64,000 nt of DNA. Origin: Nitrospira sp. (lineage in GTDB: Bacteria; Nitrospirota; Nitrospiria; Nitrospirales; Nitrospiraceae). Where the stretch lies: the NCBI GenBank assembly GCA_030653545.1, contig JAURZE010000022.1:310001-374000 (forward strand), read 5' to 3'. A program made the position numbers and the translations under genes. Shown here in pieces: positions 1-6,462 of the stretch (the first letter of the stretch is position 1; every line of letters begins with the position of its first letter). Below the pieces are notes generated by a model. The model was given only the letters and a program-made list of their open reading frames with translations. It made no database searches and was not told where the DNA came from.

Positions 1-23
1 CCCCTTGCATAGTGCGTGACGGG

Positions 24-100
24 AGCCTGATTTATCTGGTCTGTTGAGTCAGTCTCATTTGGTTGGCTCGATGAACACGAGAGACTGACAGATCCGCAGA
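24..100. repeat. Cassette leader repeat, copy A
   Basis: This stretch resembles 3946-4024: both contain the block ATCTGGTCTGTTGAGTC and, about 25 nt later, GATGAACACG. The copies have diverged and neither holds an intact gene. Copy B stands just before a ParE-like toxin remnant, so copy A may be the leader of a lost cassette. The rest of 1-228 shows no convincing gene. Confidence 0.6.
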
Positions 101-228
101 CTGGAGAAGCCACCATGGGGTCGTTGCTCGGAAAGCGTCACTTGCCTTTCCCAACATTCTACTTGCTTTAGACTCCCATCAATCACCGTACCTCCCCCCC
201 TCGCAAACCTCGGCGCTTACCCCTTCGC

Positions 229-258
229 GTTGTACTGAACAACGGCTTCCGCTATAGT
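229..258 (+). promoter_or_regulatory. Promoter and possible operator of the DUF4258/YgiT pair
   Basis: TTGTAC (230-235) and TATAGT (253-258) are separated by 17 nt and end 16 nt before the ATG at 275. The -35 box lies inside an inverted repeat GTTGT-N5-ACAAC (229-243), the usual kind of site for autoregulation by a TA antitoxin. That role is inferred from position only. Confidence 0.5.
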
Positions 259-274
259 CCCGCTACCCCATTCC

Positions 275-583
275 ATGAAAACGCTGGATGACATTCGTCG
301 ACAATTCGCTGCTGGTGAATTCGAGTTCAGCCGCCATGCGTTTAAGCGCGCCATCGAGCGAAATATCAGCGACGCCGAAATCCGACAGGCCGGGGCACAA
401 GCCAGCATCATCGAGGATTATCCCGACGACAAATATGCGCCCAGCAGCCTGCTACTCGGATTCACGATCACAGGTCGTCCGTTGCATATTCAGGCCTCAC
501 ACGTTGATTCAGATCTGTTGAAGATCATTACGATCTATGAGCCGGACCCCGCAGAGTGGTATGATTTCACCAGACGGAGGTAG
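275..583 (+). CDS. DUF4258 domain protein, probable toxin of a type II TA pair
   Basis: This 102-residue protein carries the DUF4258 pattern: an N-terminal FSRHAFKRAIERNIS segment (a basic helix around an SxHAxxRxxER motif), then I..YPDD and a strand-rich half with LHI and ITIYEPDP. DUF4258 proteins are small RelE/MqsR-like presumed toxins that usually precede a YgiT-type zinc-finger antitoxin, and that gene follows here after only two bases. The ATG lies 16 nt from a good -10 box. The toxic activity, probably mRNA cleavage, is inferred from the family and arrangement. The gene is intact. Confidence 0.8.
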   Translation: MKTLDDIRRQFAAGEFEFSRHAFKRAIERNISDAEIRQAGAQASIIEDYPDDKYAPSSLLLGFTITGRPLHIQASHVDSDLLKIITIYEPDPAEWYDFTRRR

Positions 584-585
584 CT

Positions 586-816
586 ATGTTTCGCTGTCAT
601 GTGTGCGGCAAGAGCGAAAGTCGTCAAGAACTGGTGAGCGAGGTCTTTGATATCGAGGGCAAGCCCGTGCGCGTTGAGGAAATTCCTGCGACGGTCTGCC
701 TCCATTGCGGCGAAGCTGTTTTCAGCCGCGACGCCACCGAGCGAGTTCGGCGCATGGTGCATGGGGAAGCGAAACCCTTTAAGTCTATTCAGATGGACGT
801 GTTCGCCTACCGCTAA
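586..816 (+). CDS. YgiT-type zinc finger protein, MqsA-like antitoxin
   Basis: The 76-residue product starts with CHVCGKSE and has a second CLHCGE pair near residue 39, giving the four-cysteine zinc site of YgiT/MqsA N-terminal domains. These proteins bind and neutralise the upstream toxin. Full MqsA has a C-terminal helix-turn-helix for operator binding; this short version ends soon after the zinc domain, at about the usual length for DUF4258 partners. A GGAGG stands just before the ATG, and the two-base gap from the toxin stop implies co-translation. Autoregulation through 229-243 would need a DNA-binding surface that is not obvious here. Confidence 0.8.
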   Translation: MFRCHVCGKSESRQELVSEVFDIEGKPVRVEEIPATVCLHCGEAVFSRDATERVRRMVHGEAKPFKSIQMDVFAYR

Positions 817-841
817 CCCTTAGGGTTACCCACGGCCAGGT

Positions 842-897
842 TATGTTGCCGCGCCCTCTTCTACTCGTTTGACTCCCCCTTCCCCGCCCTTAGGACG
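842..897 (+). repeat. dnaE-leader-like block, copy P0
   Basis: The block TGTTGCCGCGCCC followed by TTTGACT (868-874) and CCTTCCCCGCCCT matches the leader of dnaE (7272-7311) and the remnant at 3079-3135. The -10 region has become TAGGAC, and the sequence then runs straight into the stop codon of the antitoxin pseudogene. It marks a joint between two TA cassettes. Confidence 0.6.
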
Positions 898-1040
898 CCC
901 ACTTCAACTCAAGCTTCTTGTGATGGACAGCACAGTCCCGCAAATACAGGTTGATCAGGTTCTGATGACCTTCCCCCCGAAAACTAGACCATTGGCTTGG
1001 AAGTGCACCTGTGCTGAGATGGGGCCCACAGGAGGGGCCC

Positions 1041-1307
1041 ATGACTCGGAAACGGCACACGGAGGAACAGATCATCGCAGTGCTCAAGGATGCCCAGGCG
1101 GGCATCGGGGTTCAAGAGCTCTGCCGCAAGCACGGCATCTCGGATGCCACCTTTTATAAGTGGCGGACCAAGTATGCGGGGCTTGAAGTCAGCGACGTGA
1201 AGAAGCTGCGCCAGCTGGAAGATGAAAACCGTCGGCTGAAACAGCTGGTGGCGGAGCAAGCGCTCGACATCCAAGCGCTGAAGGCGATCACCGCAAAAAA
1301 CTGGTAG
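1041..1307 (+). CDS. IS407-type transposase OrfA
   Basis: The 88-residue protein begins MTRKRHTEEQII and contains a helix-turn-helix of the IS3 orfA type (ELCRKHGISDATFYKWR). A leucine-zipper-like helix rich in L, E and K follows (residues about 50-80, around LRQLEDENRRLKQL). OrfA binds the terminal repeats and supplies the N-terminus of the fused OrfAB transposase. I start it at 1041, after GGAGGGG, not at the upstream in-frame ATG at 1011. It ends in the same place as the programmed frameshift signal. Confidence 0.88.
   Translation: MTRKRHTEEQIIAVLKDAQAGIGVQELCRKHGISDATFYKWRTKYAGLEVSDVKKLRQLEDENRRLKQLVAEQALDIQALKAITAKNW
1295..1301 (+). promoter_or_regulatory. Programmed -1 frameshift site (A AAA AAC)
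   Basis: In the orfA frame the bases read A AAA AAC, the classic slippery heptamer. A slip back by one base enters the orfB frame as K-K-L-V-A-P-K and continues through the ATG at 1340. This is how IS3-family elements make the OrfAB fusion. Confidence 0.8.
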
Positions 1308-1339
1308 CGCCCAAGGCGAAACGAACGGCGGCCCAGTGG

Positions 1340-2151
1340 ATGGCCGAACGCTTTGGGCTCAGTCAGCGACGAGTGTGCCGGTTACTCACGCTCGATCGGA
1401 ACACGCTCCGGTATTGTCGTCGGCGTCAGGAGGATGCGGCCCTGCGGACGCGAATCCGGGAAATCGCCGAGAGCAAGCGGCGGTATGGGTGTCCCCGGAT
1501 CTATGTCCGGTTGCGACGGGAAGGCTGGCCGGTGAATCACAAGAAGGTGGAGCGGCTCTATTATCGTGACGAAGGGCTCTCGCTTCGGCGGCGGCGGTGC
1601 CCCGGGTCGCCTTGCCCAAGCCCACGCAACCAGGACGTTGTTATGCCATGGACTTTGTCCATGACCGGCTGGCCAATGGCCGGCGGTTCAAGTGTTTGAC
1701 GATGACCGATCTTTGCTCAAAAGAAGTGCCGGTGATTGAGGTGGACGTGTCGATTGGTGGGGCGCGGGTGTGCCGGATCCTGGATCGGCTGTTTCTGACA
1801 CGCCCGCTGCCAGAGACCTTGATTCTGGACAACGGGCCCGAATTCGCCGGAACGGCCTTGGATGCCTGGGCGGTGCAGCACGGCGTGCAGCTGCACTTTA
1901 TTCAGCCAGGAAAACCGGTGCAGAACGCGTTTATCGAGAGCTTCAACGGCAAGTTTCGGGATGAATGTCTCAACGAGCACTGGTTTCTGACGTTGCAGGA
2001 AGCGCAACTCGTGATTGAAGCCTGGCGACGAGAGTACAATGAAGAGCGGACGCACAGTGCCATCGGGGATCTGACACCCATGGAATTCATTCACAATCAT
2101 CAAAACCGGCCCCAAGCAGCACAGGAGTTAACTTCGTTGGCCGTGGTGTAA
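1340..2151 (+). pseudogene. IS407-type transposase OrfB, frameshifted
   Basis: The first part (1340 to about 1590) encodes the HTH_21-like segment ending [13 protein letters not shown]. The rest (about 1597-2151) encodes the integrase core in another frame. The DDE residues are recognisable in [17 protein letters not shown] and [13 protein letters not shown]. The shift near 1590-1600, in a GC-rich run, equals loss of one base or a larger non-multiple-of-three change. It separates the two halves of what should be one continuous frame. Unless this is a sequencing error, the copy cannot make a full transposase. Confidence 0.85.
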
Positions 2152-2346
2152 CAAATGGGGGAAGGTCACTGATACGGCATGCCGAGGTCGGTCGCGATCC
2201 CCTTGAAATACGCCACCGTCGTTATATCTAGACAAATAGTGAATGGATTTTCTCGCAGAATATCGAGACCTGGAAGAAGAACAATGAGGCGTGAGTAGGG
2301 ACCGAACCGCTTAGCCTTGTATTACTTTCGTCCTACCAGCCTCAGC

Positions 2347-2661
2347 CTAAGCAGCGGTCAGCGGGGAGATGTGATTGATCGTACCCTTGATGTTCCGCGC
2401 AGCCTCCCACAAGTCCACCGCACGCTGTGCATTCAACCAGAATTCAGGGCTGTTGCCGAATAAGCGAGAGAGTCGCAACGCCATCTCAGGACTCACTGCA
2501 CGCCGTTCCCGCAGCAACTCATTCACCGTCTGGCGAGACACCCGAAGAGATTTGGCAAAGCTGGATACGGTCAAGCCATACTCCGGCAAGAAATCCTCCC
2601 GCAGCATCACCCCAGGATGCGTGGGCCGGACTTTACGCTGTCGCTTGTTGGGGATGCTCAT
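2347..2661 (-). CDS. higA: HigA-family antitoxin (XRE-type helix-turn-helix)
   Basis: The 104-residue product carries THPGVMLREDFLPEYGLT, the signature opening of HigA/VapI antidotes. A helix-turn-helix follows (SFAKSLRVSRQTVNELLRERR, about residues 35-55), then the SPEMALRLSRLFGNSPEFWLNAQ segment shared by the family. It neutralises HigB and represses its own promoter. It lies 13 nt downstream of the toxin gene, the toxin-first order usual for higBA. The likely operator is the inverted repeat at 2964-2984. Confidence 0.92.
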   Translation of the reverse strand: MSIPNKRQRKVRPTHPGVMLREDFLPEYGLTVSSFAKSLRVSRQTVNELLRERRAVSPEMALRLSRLFGNSPEFWLNAQRAVDLWEAARNIKGTINHISPLTAA

Positions 2662-2674
2662 CGTACACCTCTCA

Positions 2675-2956
2675 TCAATGATAATCGGCTATCTCAACCT
2701 CGTACGCATCGCCATCTTCAAATCGAAAACACACTCGCCATTGGGCGTTGATGGAGATCGAATACTGCCCGACCCGGTCTCGTTCCAATTTGTGAAGTCG
2801 ATTGCTCGGAAGTACAGACAGCTCAGTTACGCTCGTCACGAGATCTAGATATTCCAACTTACGCACTGCCCGCTCCCAGATTCCCGGAGGAAAGCGCTTC
2901 GACTTACCGCTTTCGTACAGCTCTCTCGTACGCCTGTCGGCAAAGGTCTTGATCAC
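2675..2956 (-). CDS. higB: HigB-family toxin (RelE superfamily)
   Basis: The 93-residue protein from the GTG at 2956 starts VIKTFADRRTRELYESGKS and ends WRVCFRFEDGDAYEVEIADYH, both typical of HigB ribosome-dependent mRNA interferases. The open frame extends upstream to 3070, but that part covers the promoter and does not resemble the family. The GTG sits exactly 6 nt after a strong -10 box (TACACT), so the mRNA probably begins at or next to the start codon. It forms an operon with higA. Confidence 0.92.
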   Translation of the reverse strand: MIKTFADRRTRELYESGKSKRFPPGIWERAVRKLEYLDLVTSVTELSVLPSNRLHKLERDRVGQYSISINAQWRVCFRFEDGDAYEVEIADYH

Positions 2957-2962
2957 GCGGAA

Positions 2963-2991
2963 AGTGTAACGCCATACGTGACACCTGTCAA
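2963..2991 (-). promoter_or_regulatory. higBA promoter with overlapping operator
   Basis: Read on the minus strand: TTGACA (2991-2986), 17-nt spacer, TACACT (2968-2963), then 6 nt to the GTG start. An inverted repeat with arms GTGTnACG and CGTnACAC (2964-2984) covers the spacer and -10 box, a natural site for HigA repression. Confidence 0.75.
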
Positions 2992-3078
2992 CCTGGGCTC
3001 TTGCCTGAACGCCAGTAGAAAACGATGGGGCATCGCTTGACGTTACACCTCGATAAATCTCCACGGTCAAGTGGTGTC

Positions 3079-3195
3079 GTTGCGCTCCCTTCTACTCTTC
3101 TGACTTTCCCTTCCCCGCCCTCCGAGAATCCGGCCATGGCTTCGTCCTTCGTCCATCTCCATCTGCATACCCAGTTCAGCCTCCTCGACGGCGCT
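3079..3195 (+). repeat. Partial copy of dnaE leader and first 20 codons (copy P1)
   Basis: From about 3107 the sequence follows the dnaE leader, with the promoter weakened to CTGACT and GAGAAT. From the ATG at 3136 it follows the dnaE coding sequence through LLDGA (3195) and then departs into unrelated DNA. In the coding part it differs from dnaE only at a few third positions. It lies between the HigBA cassette and the next BrnT cassette. Confidence 0.85.
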
Positions 3196-3240
3196 CAATT
3201 AGACGGACCCGCCACTTCCGCTTTTGAGGAGACCCACCGC

Positions 3241-3292
3241 ACAGGTAACACCTGTACCGCCCTCGGAATGGGTCTGCCGGCTGTGGTAATAT
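3241..3292 (+). promoter_or_regulatory. Operator palindrome and -10 box before a BrnT-type toxin
   Basis: A perfect inverted repeat ACAGGT-N3-ACCTGT (3241-3255) is followed by a -10-like TAATAT (3287-3292), 8 nt before the GTG at 3301. I see no good -35 box, so activation or a loose promoter is possible. The palindrome is a likely autoregulatory site. Confidence 0.5.
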
Positions 3293-3300
3293 TCTGAGCC

Positions 3301-3594
3301 GTGACAACTCGACACTATGGGGATTTTGAATGGGATGAGACGAAGGCGCTCGCAAACCGCCTCAAACATGACGTGCCCTTTGAGGAAGCCCTCACGGCTT
3401 TCGCAGATCCACTAGCGATTGATGCGCCCGACCGATATATACCGAGACGGTTTGTATTGATTGGCCATTCGGCGCGCGGCCGAATACTATTCGTCGTGTA
3501 TGAAGAGCGAGGAGACCGCATTCGGTTAATCAGCGCCCGAAAAGCCTCGCCCATCCAAAGGAGAAAATATGAAAAAGACCTCGACGCATCGTAA
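3301..3594 (+). CDS. BrnT-family toxin
   Basis: This 97-residue protein has the BrnT layout: FEWDETKALANRLKHDVPFEEALTAF at the N-terminus, a central RRFVLIGHSARGRILFVVYEER and the closing IRLISARKASPIQRRKYE. BrnT is a RelE-like ribonuclease toxin that blocks translation. The start is a GTG, 8 nt from a -10-like box and without a clear ribosome binding site. It overlaps the next gene by 26 nt, so the pair is co-translated. The closest relative in the window, at 5816-6100, is only distantly similar. Confidence 0.88.
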   Translation: MTTRHYGDFEWDETKALANRLKHDVPFEEALTAFADPLAIDAPDRYIPRRFVLIGHSARGRILFVVYEERGDRIRLISARKASPIQRRKYEKDLDAS

Positions 3595-3838
3595 GCCAAT
3601 TCCGCCAGAAGACGCTTTAGAGCGATACGATTGGGGCAAGGCCGTCAGAGGACGACACGCCCAGCGCTTTCCGAAAGGCGCCCTCGCCGTGGTCATCGCT
3701 CCCGAACTACGGCGGCACTTCGCAACAGCGGATGCAGTCAACGACGGATTGCGCGTGTTGCTAAAGATGGCGACGCTGGCAAAGACGGGTAGTCCGCCTA
3801 AGCATGCACGGACAGGGAAACGGCGAGAGGTCGCATAA
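3569..3838 (+). CDS. Probable antitoxin partner of BrnT
   Basis: The 89-residue product begins MKKTSTHRKPIPPEDALERYDWGKA and is basic throughout. It does not look like the CopG-type BrnA at 5593-5811. Its position, overlapping the 3' end of a BrnT gene, marks it as the antitoxin. The middle section (AVVIAPELRRHFATADAVNDGLRVLL) could form a ribbon-helix-helix dimer and bind the upstream palindrome. A ribosome site AAAGGAG precedes the ATG. A decayed second copy lies at 4285-4560. Confidence 0.7.
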   Translation: MKKTSTHRKPIPPEDALERYDWGKAVRGRHAQRFPKGALAVVIAPELRRHFATADAVNDGLRVLLKMATLAKTGSPPKHARTGKRREVA

Positions 3839-3945
3839 GCTGGCCCCAGGGCTGCACACGCCATACTATGCGCGCGATTGGGGTCTAGCCTGAGCATTGA
3901 CTTATGTGGGCCACGAGAAAATGCAATGTCCCATTCGTGGCGAAA

Positions 3946-4024
3946 GCCTGGTTCATCTGGTCTGTTGAGTCTATCTCGTTGGTTTTGATCGATGAACACG
4001 GAGGCCGGACAGAGCCCCGCGCAG
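3946..4024. repeat. Cassette leader repeat, copy B
   Basis: This is the partner of 24-100, sharing ATCTGGTCTGTTGAGTC and GATGAACACG with scattered differences. It stands directly upstream of the ParE-like remnant and may be the old promoter region of that cassette. Confidence 0.6.
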
Positions 4025-4061
4025 CAGATAAACCAGCCTCGCGATCACATTCGTTGATCGT

Positions 4062-4275
4062 GCTGTTAAATCTTCCGAGACCCTGCTCAAGACACCCCGG
4101 ATCGGTCGAATCGTTCCCGAGTTCAGCCGCCCAGACCTCTGAGAAGTGCTCTTCAAAGAGTACCGCATCGTCTGTCTCGTTCAGGACAACGAGATTCTCA
4201 TTCTGCGAATCGTGCATGGATCGCGAGATTTCCTCGCGCTCGTCCGGCGGGAACCTTGGGACATCGGCGGTTAGC
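4062..4275 (+). pseudogene. Remnant of a RelE/ParE-family toxin gene
   Basis: In the frame starting at 4083 the sequence reads LLKTPRIGRIVPEFSRPDL, a TGA stop at 4140, then EVLFKEYRIVCLVQDNEILI and LRIVHGSRDFL. This is the core of a ParE/RelE toxin, where the family has G(R)xVPE near the middle and YRxxY.V and V.HG.RD near the end. The stop replaces what is probably an arginine codon, a single-base change. The N-terminal third cannot be read in any frame. The first 80 bp are repeated at 5487-5566. Confidence 0.75.
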
Positions 4276-4284
4276 TGCAGCGAG

Positions 4285-4560
4285 ATGAAGAAGAACATAG
4301 GAAAACGACTTCGGCGCATCGTAAGCCGATTCCGACGGAAGACGCGTTAGAGCGATACGATTGGGGCAAGCCCGTCGGAGGACGACACGCCTATCGCGTT
4401 CTGAAAGACGCTCTCGCCGTGGTCATCGCTCCTGAACTACGGCGGCACTTCGCAACAGCGGATGCTGGCAACGACAGATTGCGCGTATTGGTGAAGATGG
4501 CGCCGCGGCAAAGACGGGTCGGTCGCCTAAGCATGCACGGACAAGGAACGGCGACAGCTC
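4285..4560 (+). pseudogene. Decayed second copy of the BrnT-partner antitoxin
   Basis: The DNA from the ATG at 4285 closely follows 3569-3838 (shared stretches include GAGCGATACGATTGGGGCAA and GCACTTCGCAACAGCGGATG). Several small insertions and deletions shift the frame, so no intact product remains. It follows the ParE remnant, suggesting that this antitoxin type once served that toxin, or that a duplicated cassette decayed. Confidence 0.8.
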
Positions 4561-4668
4561 GCACTTCACGTATATTGTCGCTTACGTAACACCTACCTCG
4601 TAAGGGGTATAGCGTGGTTTCCACCCTCATGATACCCAATACCGTATCCCACACCAGAGGAGACCCCC

Positions 4669-5430
4669 ATGCTACCGCTCATACTGTTTATTGGACTTGT
4701 GCTCGCGAGTTGTGGGGGTGGCGGAGAATCCCAGCCCGTTACCGTACCAGGGCCAGCCACACCGATCGCTGGCCCCGTTATCGATGTGCAGAACGCCTTT
4801 GAGAATTTTGTTCACACAGGGTATGACTTGCCCATCACGATTGAGGTGGCACGGTTTGCCATGACCCCCTTCGGTCCTGGCGCTATCGTGGGGTATGACA
4901 CAAGCACAGGCCGCGCAAGCGCCACAGCAGGAATCAGCTCCTCATTTTGCACCAACGCCCAATCGCCGCCGTGCCCTGAGACGTGGCGCGTCATTAAAAC
5001 GCACACCGGATCCAACGGTACACAAGTGGAGTATCTCAAAGACACCTACACTATCGTCATGACGAAACTCGCGACCCCTGGACAATTCTATGAAGCGTTC
5101 GTCGTTTTTGCCCCGCACACCTACACTCAGACCATTCAAGCGGGTGACACTGGAGACGTGCGGAGTGGCATCCAATGGGATACCGAGGGCGGATACCGAG
5201 GAGACCGCTCCACCCTAGGGCTGGTGACCGTCGCGTACAGTGTGGAGAGTGACAGACCCAACACACTGTTGGTGACGTTTACTGAATACAACAGAAGCGA
5301 GCACCATGACGAGCAGGAATTCATTTCGACCTACCGCGTAGATACCGCTGGGCATGTGACCCCCGTCTCCATCACCATTCGCAGATTCCAAGCACAACAG
5401 ACGCACTTCTTATCGATCATCACATTCTAA
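4669..5430 (+). CDS. Lipoprotein of unknown function in the TA array
   Basis: The 253-residue product has a short signal peptide ending in the lipobox L-A-S-C (Cys15), followed by a glycine run and a proline-rich linker. The rest is rich in T, S, V and aromatic residues and looks like an all-beta secreted domain with no family motif that I recognise. A GGAGAC precedes the ATG. The gene and the decayed antitoxin before it lie between two 80-bp direct copies of ParE-gene sequence (4069-4148, 5487-5566), so it may have arrived as cargo. It is the only intact non-TA gene in the array apart from the IS. Confidence 0.75.
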   Translation: MLPLILFIGLVLASCGGGGESQPVTVPGPATPIAGPVIDVQNAFENFVHTGYDLPITIEVARFAMTPFGPGAIVGYDTSTGRASATAGISSSFCTNAQSPPCPETWRVIKTHTGSNGTQVEYLKDTYTIVMTKLATPGQFYEAFVVFAPHTYTQTIQAGDTGDVRSGIQWDTEGGYRGDRSTLGLVTVAYSVESDRPNTLLVTFTEYNRSEHHDEQEFISTYRVDTAGHVTPVSITIRRFQAQQTHFLSIITF

Positions 5431-5486
5431 AGGTGTTGCGGGAATTGTTGCGGAAGTGTTGCTGACTGTGGATGAATGAGGTCGTG

Positions 5487-5566
5487 AATCTGCCGAGACC
5501 CTGCTCAAGACACCCCGGATCGGTCGAATCGTTCCCGAGTTCAGCCGCCCAGACCTCTGAGAAGTG
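5487..5566 (+). repeat. 80-bp direct repeat of ParE-gene sequence
   Basis: This stretch matches 4069-4148 over 80 bp with one mismatch that I can find, including the premature TGA. Since both copies carry the stop, duplication came after inactivation. The copies are 1418 bp apart and bracket the antitoxin pseudogene and the lipoprotein gene. Confidence 0.88.
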
Positions 5567-5592
5567 ATCTGTTGCTGCGCCCTTCCCCACTC

Positions 5593-5811
5593 TTAGGACG
5601 CCCACTTCAACTCGAGCTTCTTGTGATGGACGGCACAGTCCCGCAAATACAGGTTGATCAGGTTCTGATACGGCATACCGAGGTCGGTCGCGATCCCCTT
5701 GAAATACGCCACCGTCGTTTTATCCAAACGAATAGTGATCGGCTGTTTTAATTTTGAACTGTACGGGTTTCGCACCCCTTTCATCTTCGAGAAGTCGTAC
5801 TGCGCTCTCAT
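5593..5811 (-). CDS. brnA: BrnA-type antitoxin (CopG-like ribbon-helix-helix)
   Basis: The 72-residue protein contains KQPITIRLDKTTVAYFKGIA, a typical ribbon-helix-helix strand and first helix, followed by a second helix ending NLYLRDCAVHHKKLELKW. This is the CopG/BrnA DNA-binding antitoxin type. It lies four bases downstream of the BrnT toxin gene with a GAGGTGAC ribosome site. The C-terminal part is duplicated in the IS-split pseudogene at 890-2247. It should repress the promoter at 6107-6135. Confidence 0.85.
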   Translation of the reverse strand: MRAQYDFSKMKGVRNPYSSKLKQPITIRLDKTTVAYFKGIATDLGMPYQNLINLYLRDCAVHHKKLELKWAS

Positions 5812-5815
5812 CTGG

Positions 5816-6100
5816 TCACCTCCGGTAGTGTGCTGATTCCTGTCGAGTGGCTTTCCTCGCTGAAATGATACGAATCACGAAGTCGCTTTCTTGATAACAG
5901 TGGCAGACGACCAGGATTCGAAGCTTGAAACTGACGCCAAGCATGATGAACCGGTCCTTGTCCTCCGAATGGTCCGGATCGTAGAATCGAATGGCATGAT
6001 CATCCCCGAACACTGTCTGGGCTTCTTCAAACGACACGCCGTGCTTCCGAATATTTTGCTTCGCCTTTGGTTCATCCCATTCGAATCGCAAATCGCTCAT
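5816..6100 (-). CDS. brnT: BrnT-family toxin
   Basis: The 94-residue product from the ATG at 6100 reads MSDLRFEWDEPKAKQNIRKH and then GVSFEEAQTVF, with DRFIMLGVSFKLRILVVCHC in the middle and IRIISARKATRQESAHY at the end, the full BrnT pattern. It is a RelE-like RNase toxin. I prefer the internal ATG at 6100 over the one at 6115 because it matches family starts and lies exactly 6 nt from a TACAAT -10 box. It forms an operon with the downstream BrnA gene. Confidence 0.9.
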   Translation of the reverse strand: MSDLRFEWDEPKAKQNIRKHGVSFEEAQTVFGDDHAIRFYDPDHSEDKDRFIMLGVSFKLRILVVCHCYQESDFVIRIISARKATRQESAHYRR

Positions 6101-6106
6101 ATGCAC

Positions 6107-6135
6107 ATTGTACATATCATCAATAGTTCATTCAA
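6107..6135 (-). promoter_or_regulatory. brnTA promoter
   Basis: Minus-strand TTGAAT (6135-6130), 17-nt spacer, TACAAT (6112-6107), then 6 nt to the ATG at 6100. An imperfect site ATATG-N9-CATAT (6099-6117) overlaps the -10 box and could be the operator. Confidence 0.7.
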
Positions 6136-6249
6136 CATCCCCCGCACTCGCGCCCAAAGGAAGACTCGCCTCCTCGTTTCATCGAACGCACTTACCGACT
6201 CTTCTGTTTCATTTGAGTCGGGAGAGGGCATCTCGCTCGCTGCCCCCTC

Positions 6250-6431
6250 GTTTGACTTCCCCTTCCCCGCCCTCCTAGAATCCGGCCATGGCTTCCTCCT
6301 TCGTTCATCTCCATCTGCATACCCAGTTCAGCCTCCTCGACGGCGCGAATCAGATCGCGCCGCTCGTGCAGCAGATCAAGTCCTTCGGTCAGCCGGCCGT
6401 GGCCATGACCGACTATCCCCCACTGGTTTGA
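6250..6431 (+). pseudogene. Truncated dnaE copy with intact promoter (copy P2)
   Basis: The leader is the same as that of dnaE, including TTGACT, an 18-nt spacer and TAGAAT, placed 6 nt before the ATG at 6288. The reading frame follows DnaE for 42 codons (through AVAMTD) and then runs five more codons into a stop at 6429-6431. Compared with the real gene about ten changes are silent, with one E-to-A change. It could still be transcribed and give a 47-residue peptide. It separates the BrnTA cassette from the Phd/PIN cassette. Confidence 0.88.
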
Positions 6432-6456
6432 CTTCGCCCTACCTGCCGACTAAAAT
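6428..6456 (+). promoter_or_regulatory. Promoter of the Phd/PIN pair
   Basis: TTGACT (6428-6433), 17-nt spacer and TAAAAT (6451-6456) end 6 nt before the ATG at 6463. The -35 box overlaps the stop codon of the truncated dnaE copy. No ribosome site fits in between, which suggests a leaderless message. Confidence 0.75.
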
Positions 6457-6462
6457 TGTTGC

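Larger units (their letters stand above)
966..2168 (+). mobile_element. IS3-family insertion sequence, IS407 subgroup, with 4-bp target duplication
   Basis: The 1203-bp element starts TGACCTTCCCCC and ends GGGGGAAGGTCA, an inverted pair typical of the IS407 subgroup. The bases CTGA occur on both sides (962-965 and 2169-2172) but once in the uninterrupted homolog, so this is a true 4-bp target duplication. Inside are orfA, an A AAA AAC slippery site and an orfB with DDE motifs but a broken reading frame. The element sits in an antitoxin gene. The sharp duplication suggests fairly recent insertion, while the orfB lesion suggests it no longer transposes by itself. Confidence 0.93.
890..2247 (-). 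pseudogene. BrnA-type (CopG-like) antitoxin gene split by an IS element
   Basis: The 3' part (890-965) encodes the ending NLYLRDCAVHHKKLELKWAS, identical to the intact antitoxin at 5593-5811. The middle part resumes at 2169 and encodes the segment around YFKGIATDLGMP. The two halves join perfectly once the IS element and one copy of its CTGA target duplication are removed. Similarity to the intact gene fades near 2247, so the N-terminus is also lost or diverged, and no matching toxin gene remains beside it. This was a close paralog of the 5593-5811 antitoxin before the transposon landed. Confidence 0.85.

Noticed and set aside
3025-3297. Open frame of 90 codons containing the DnaE N-terminus
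   Set aside because: It joins promoter DNA, a dnaE fragment and unrelated sequence; it is a remnant and not a gene.
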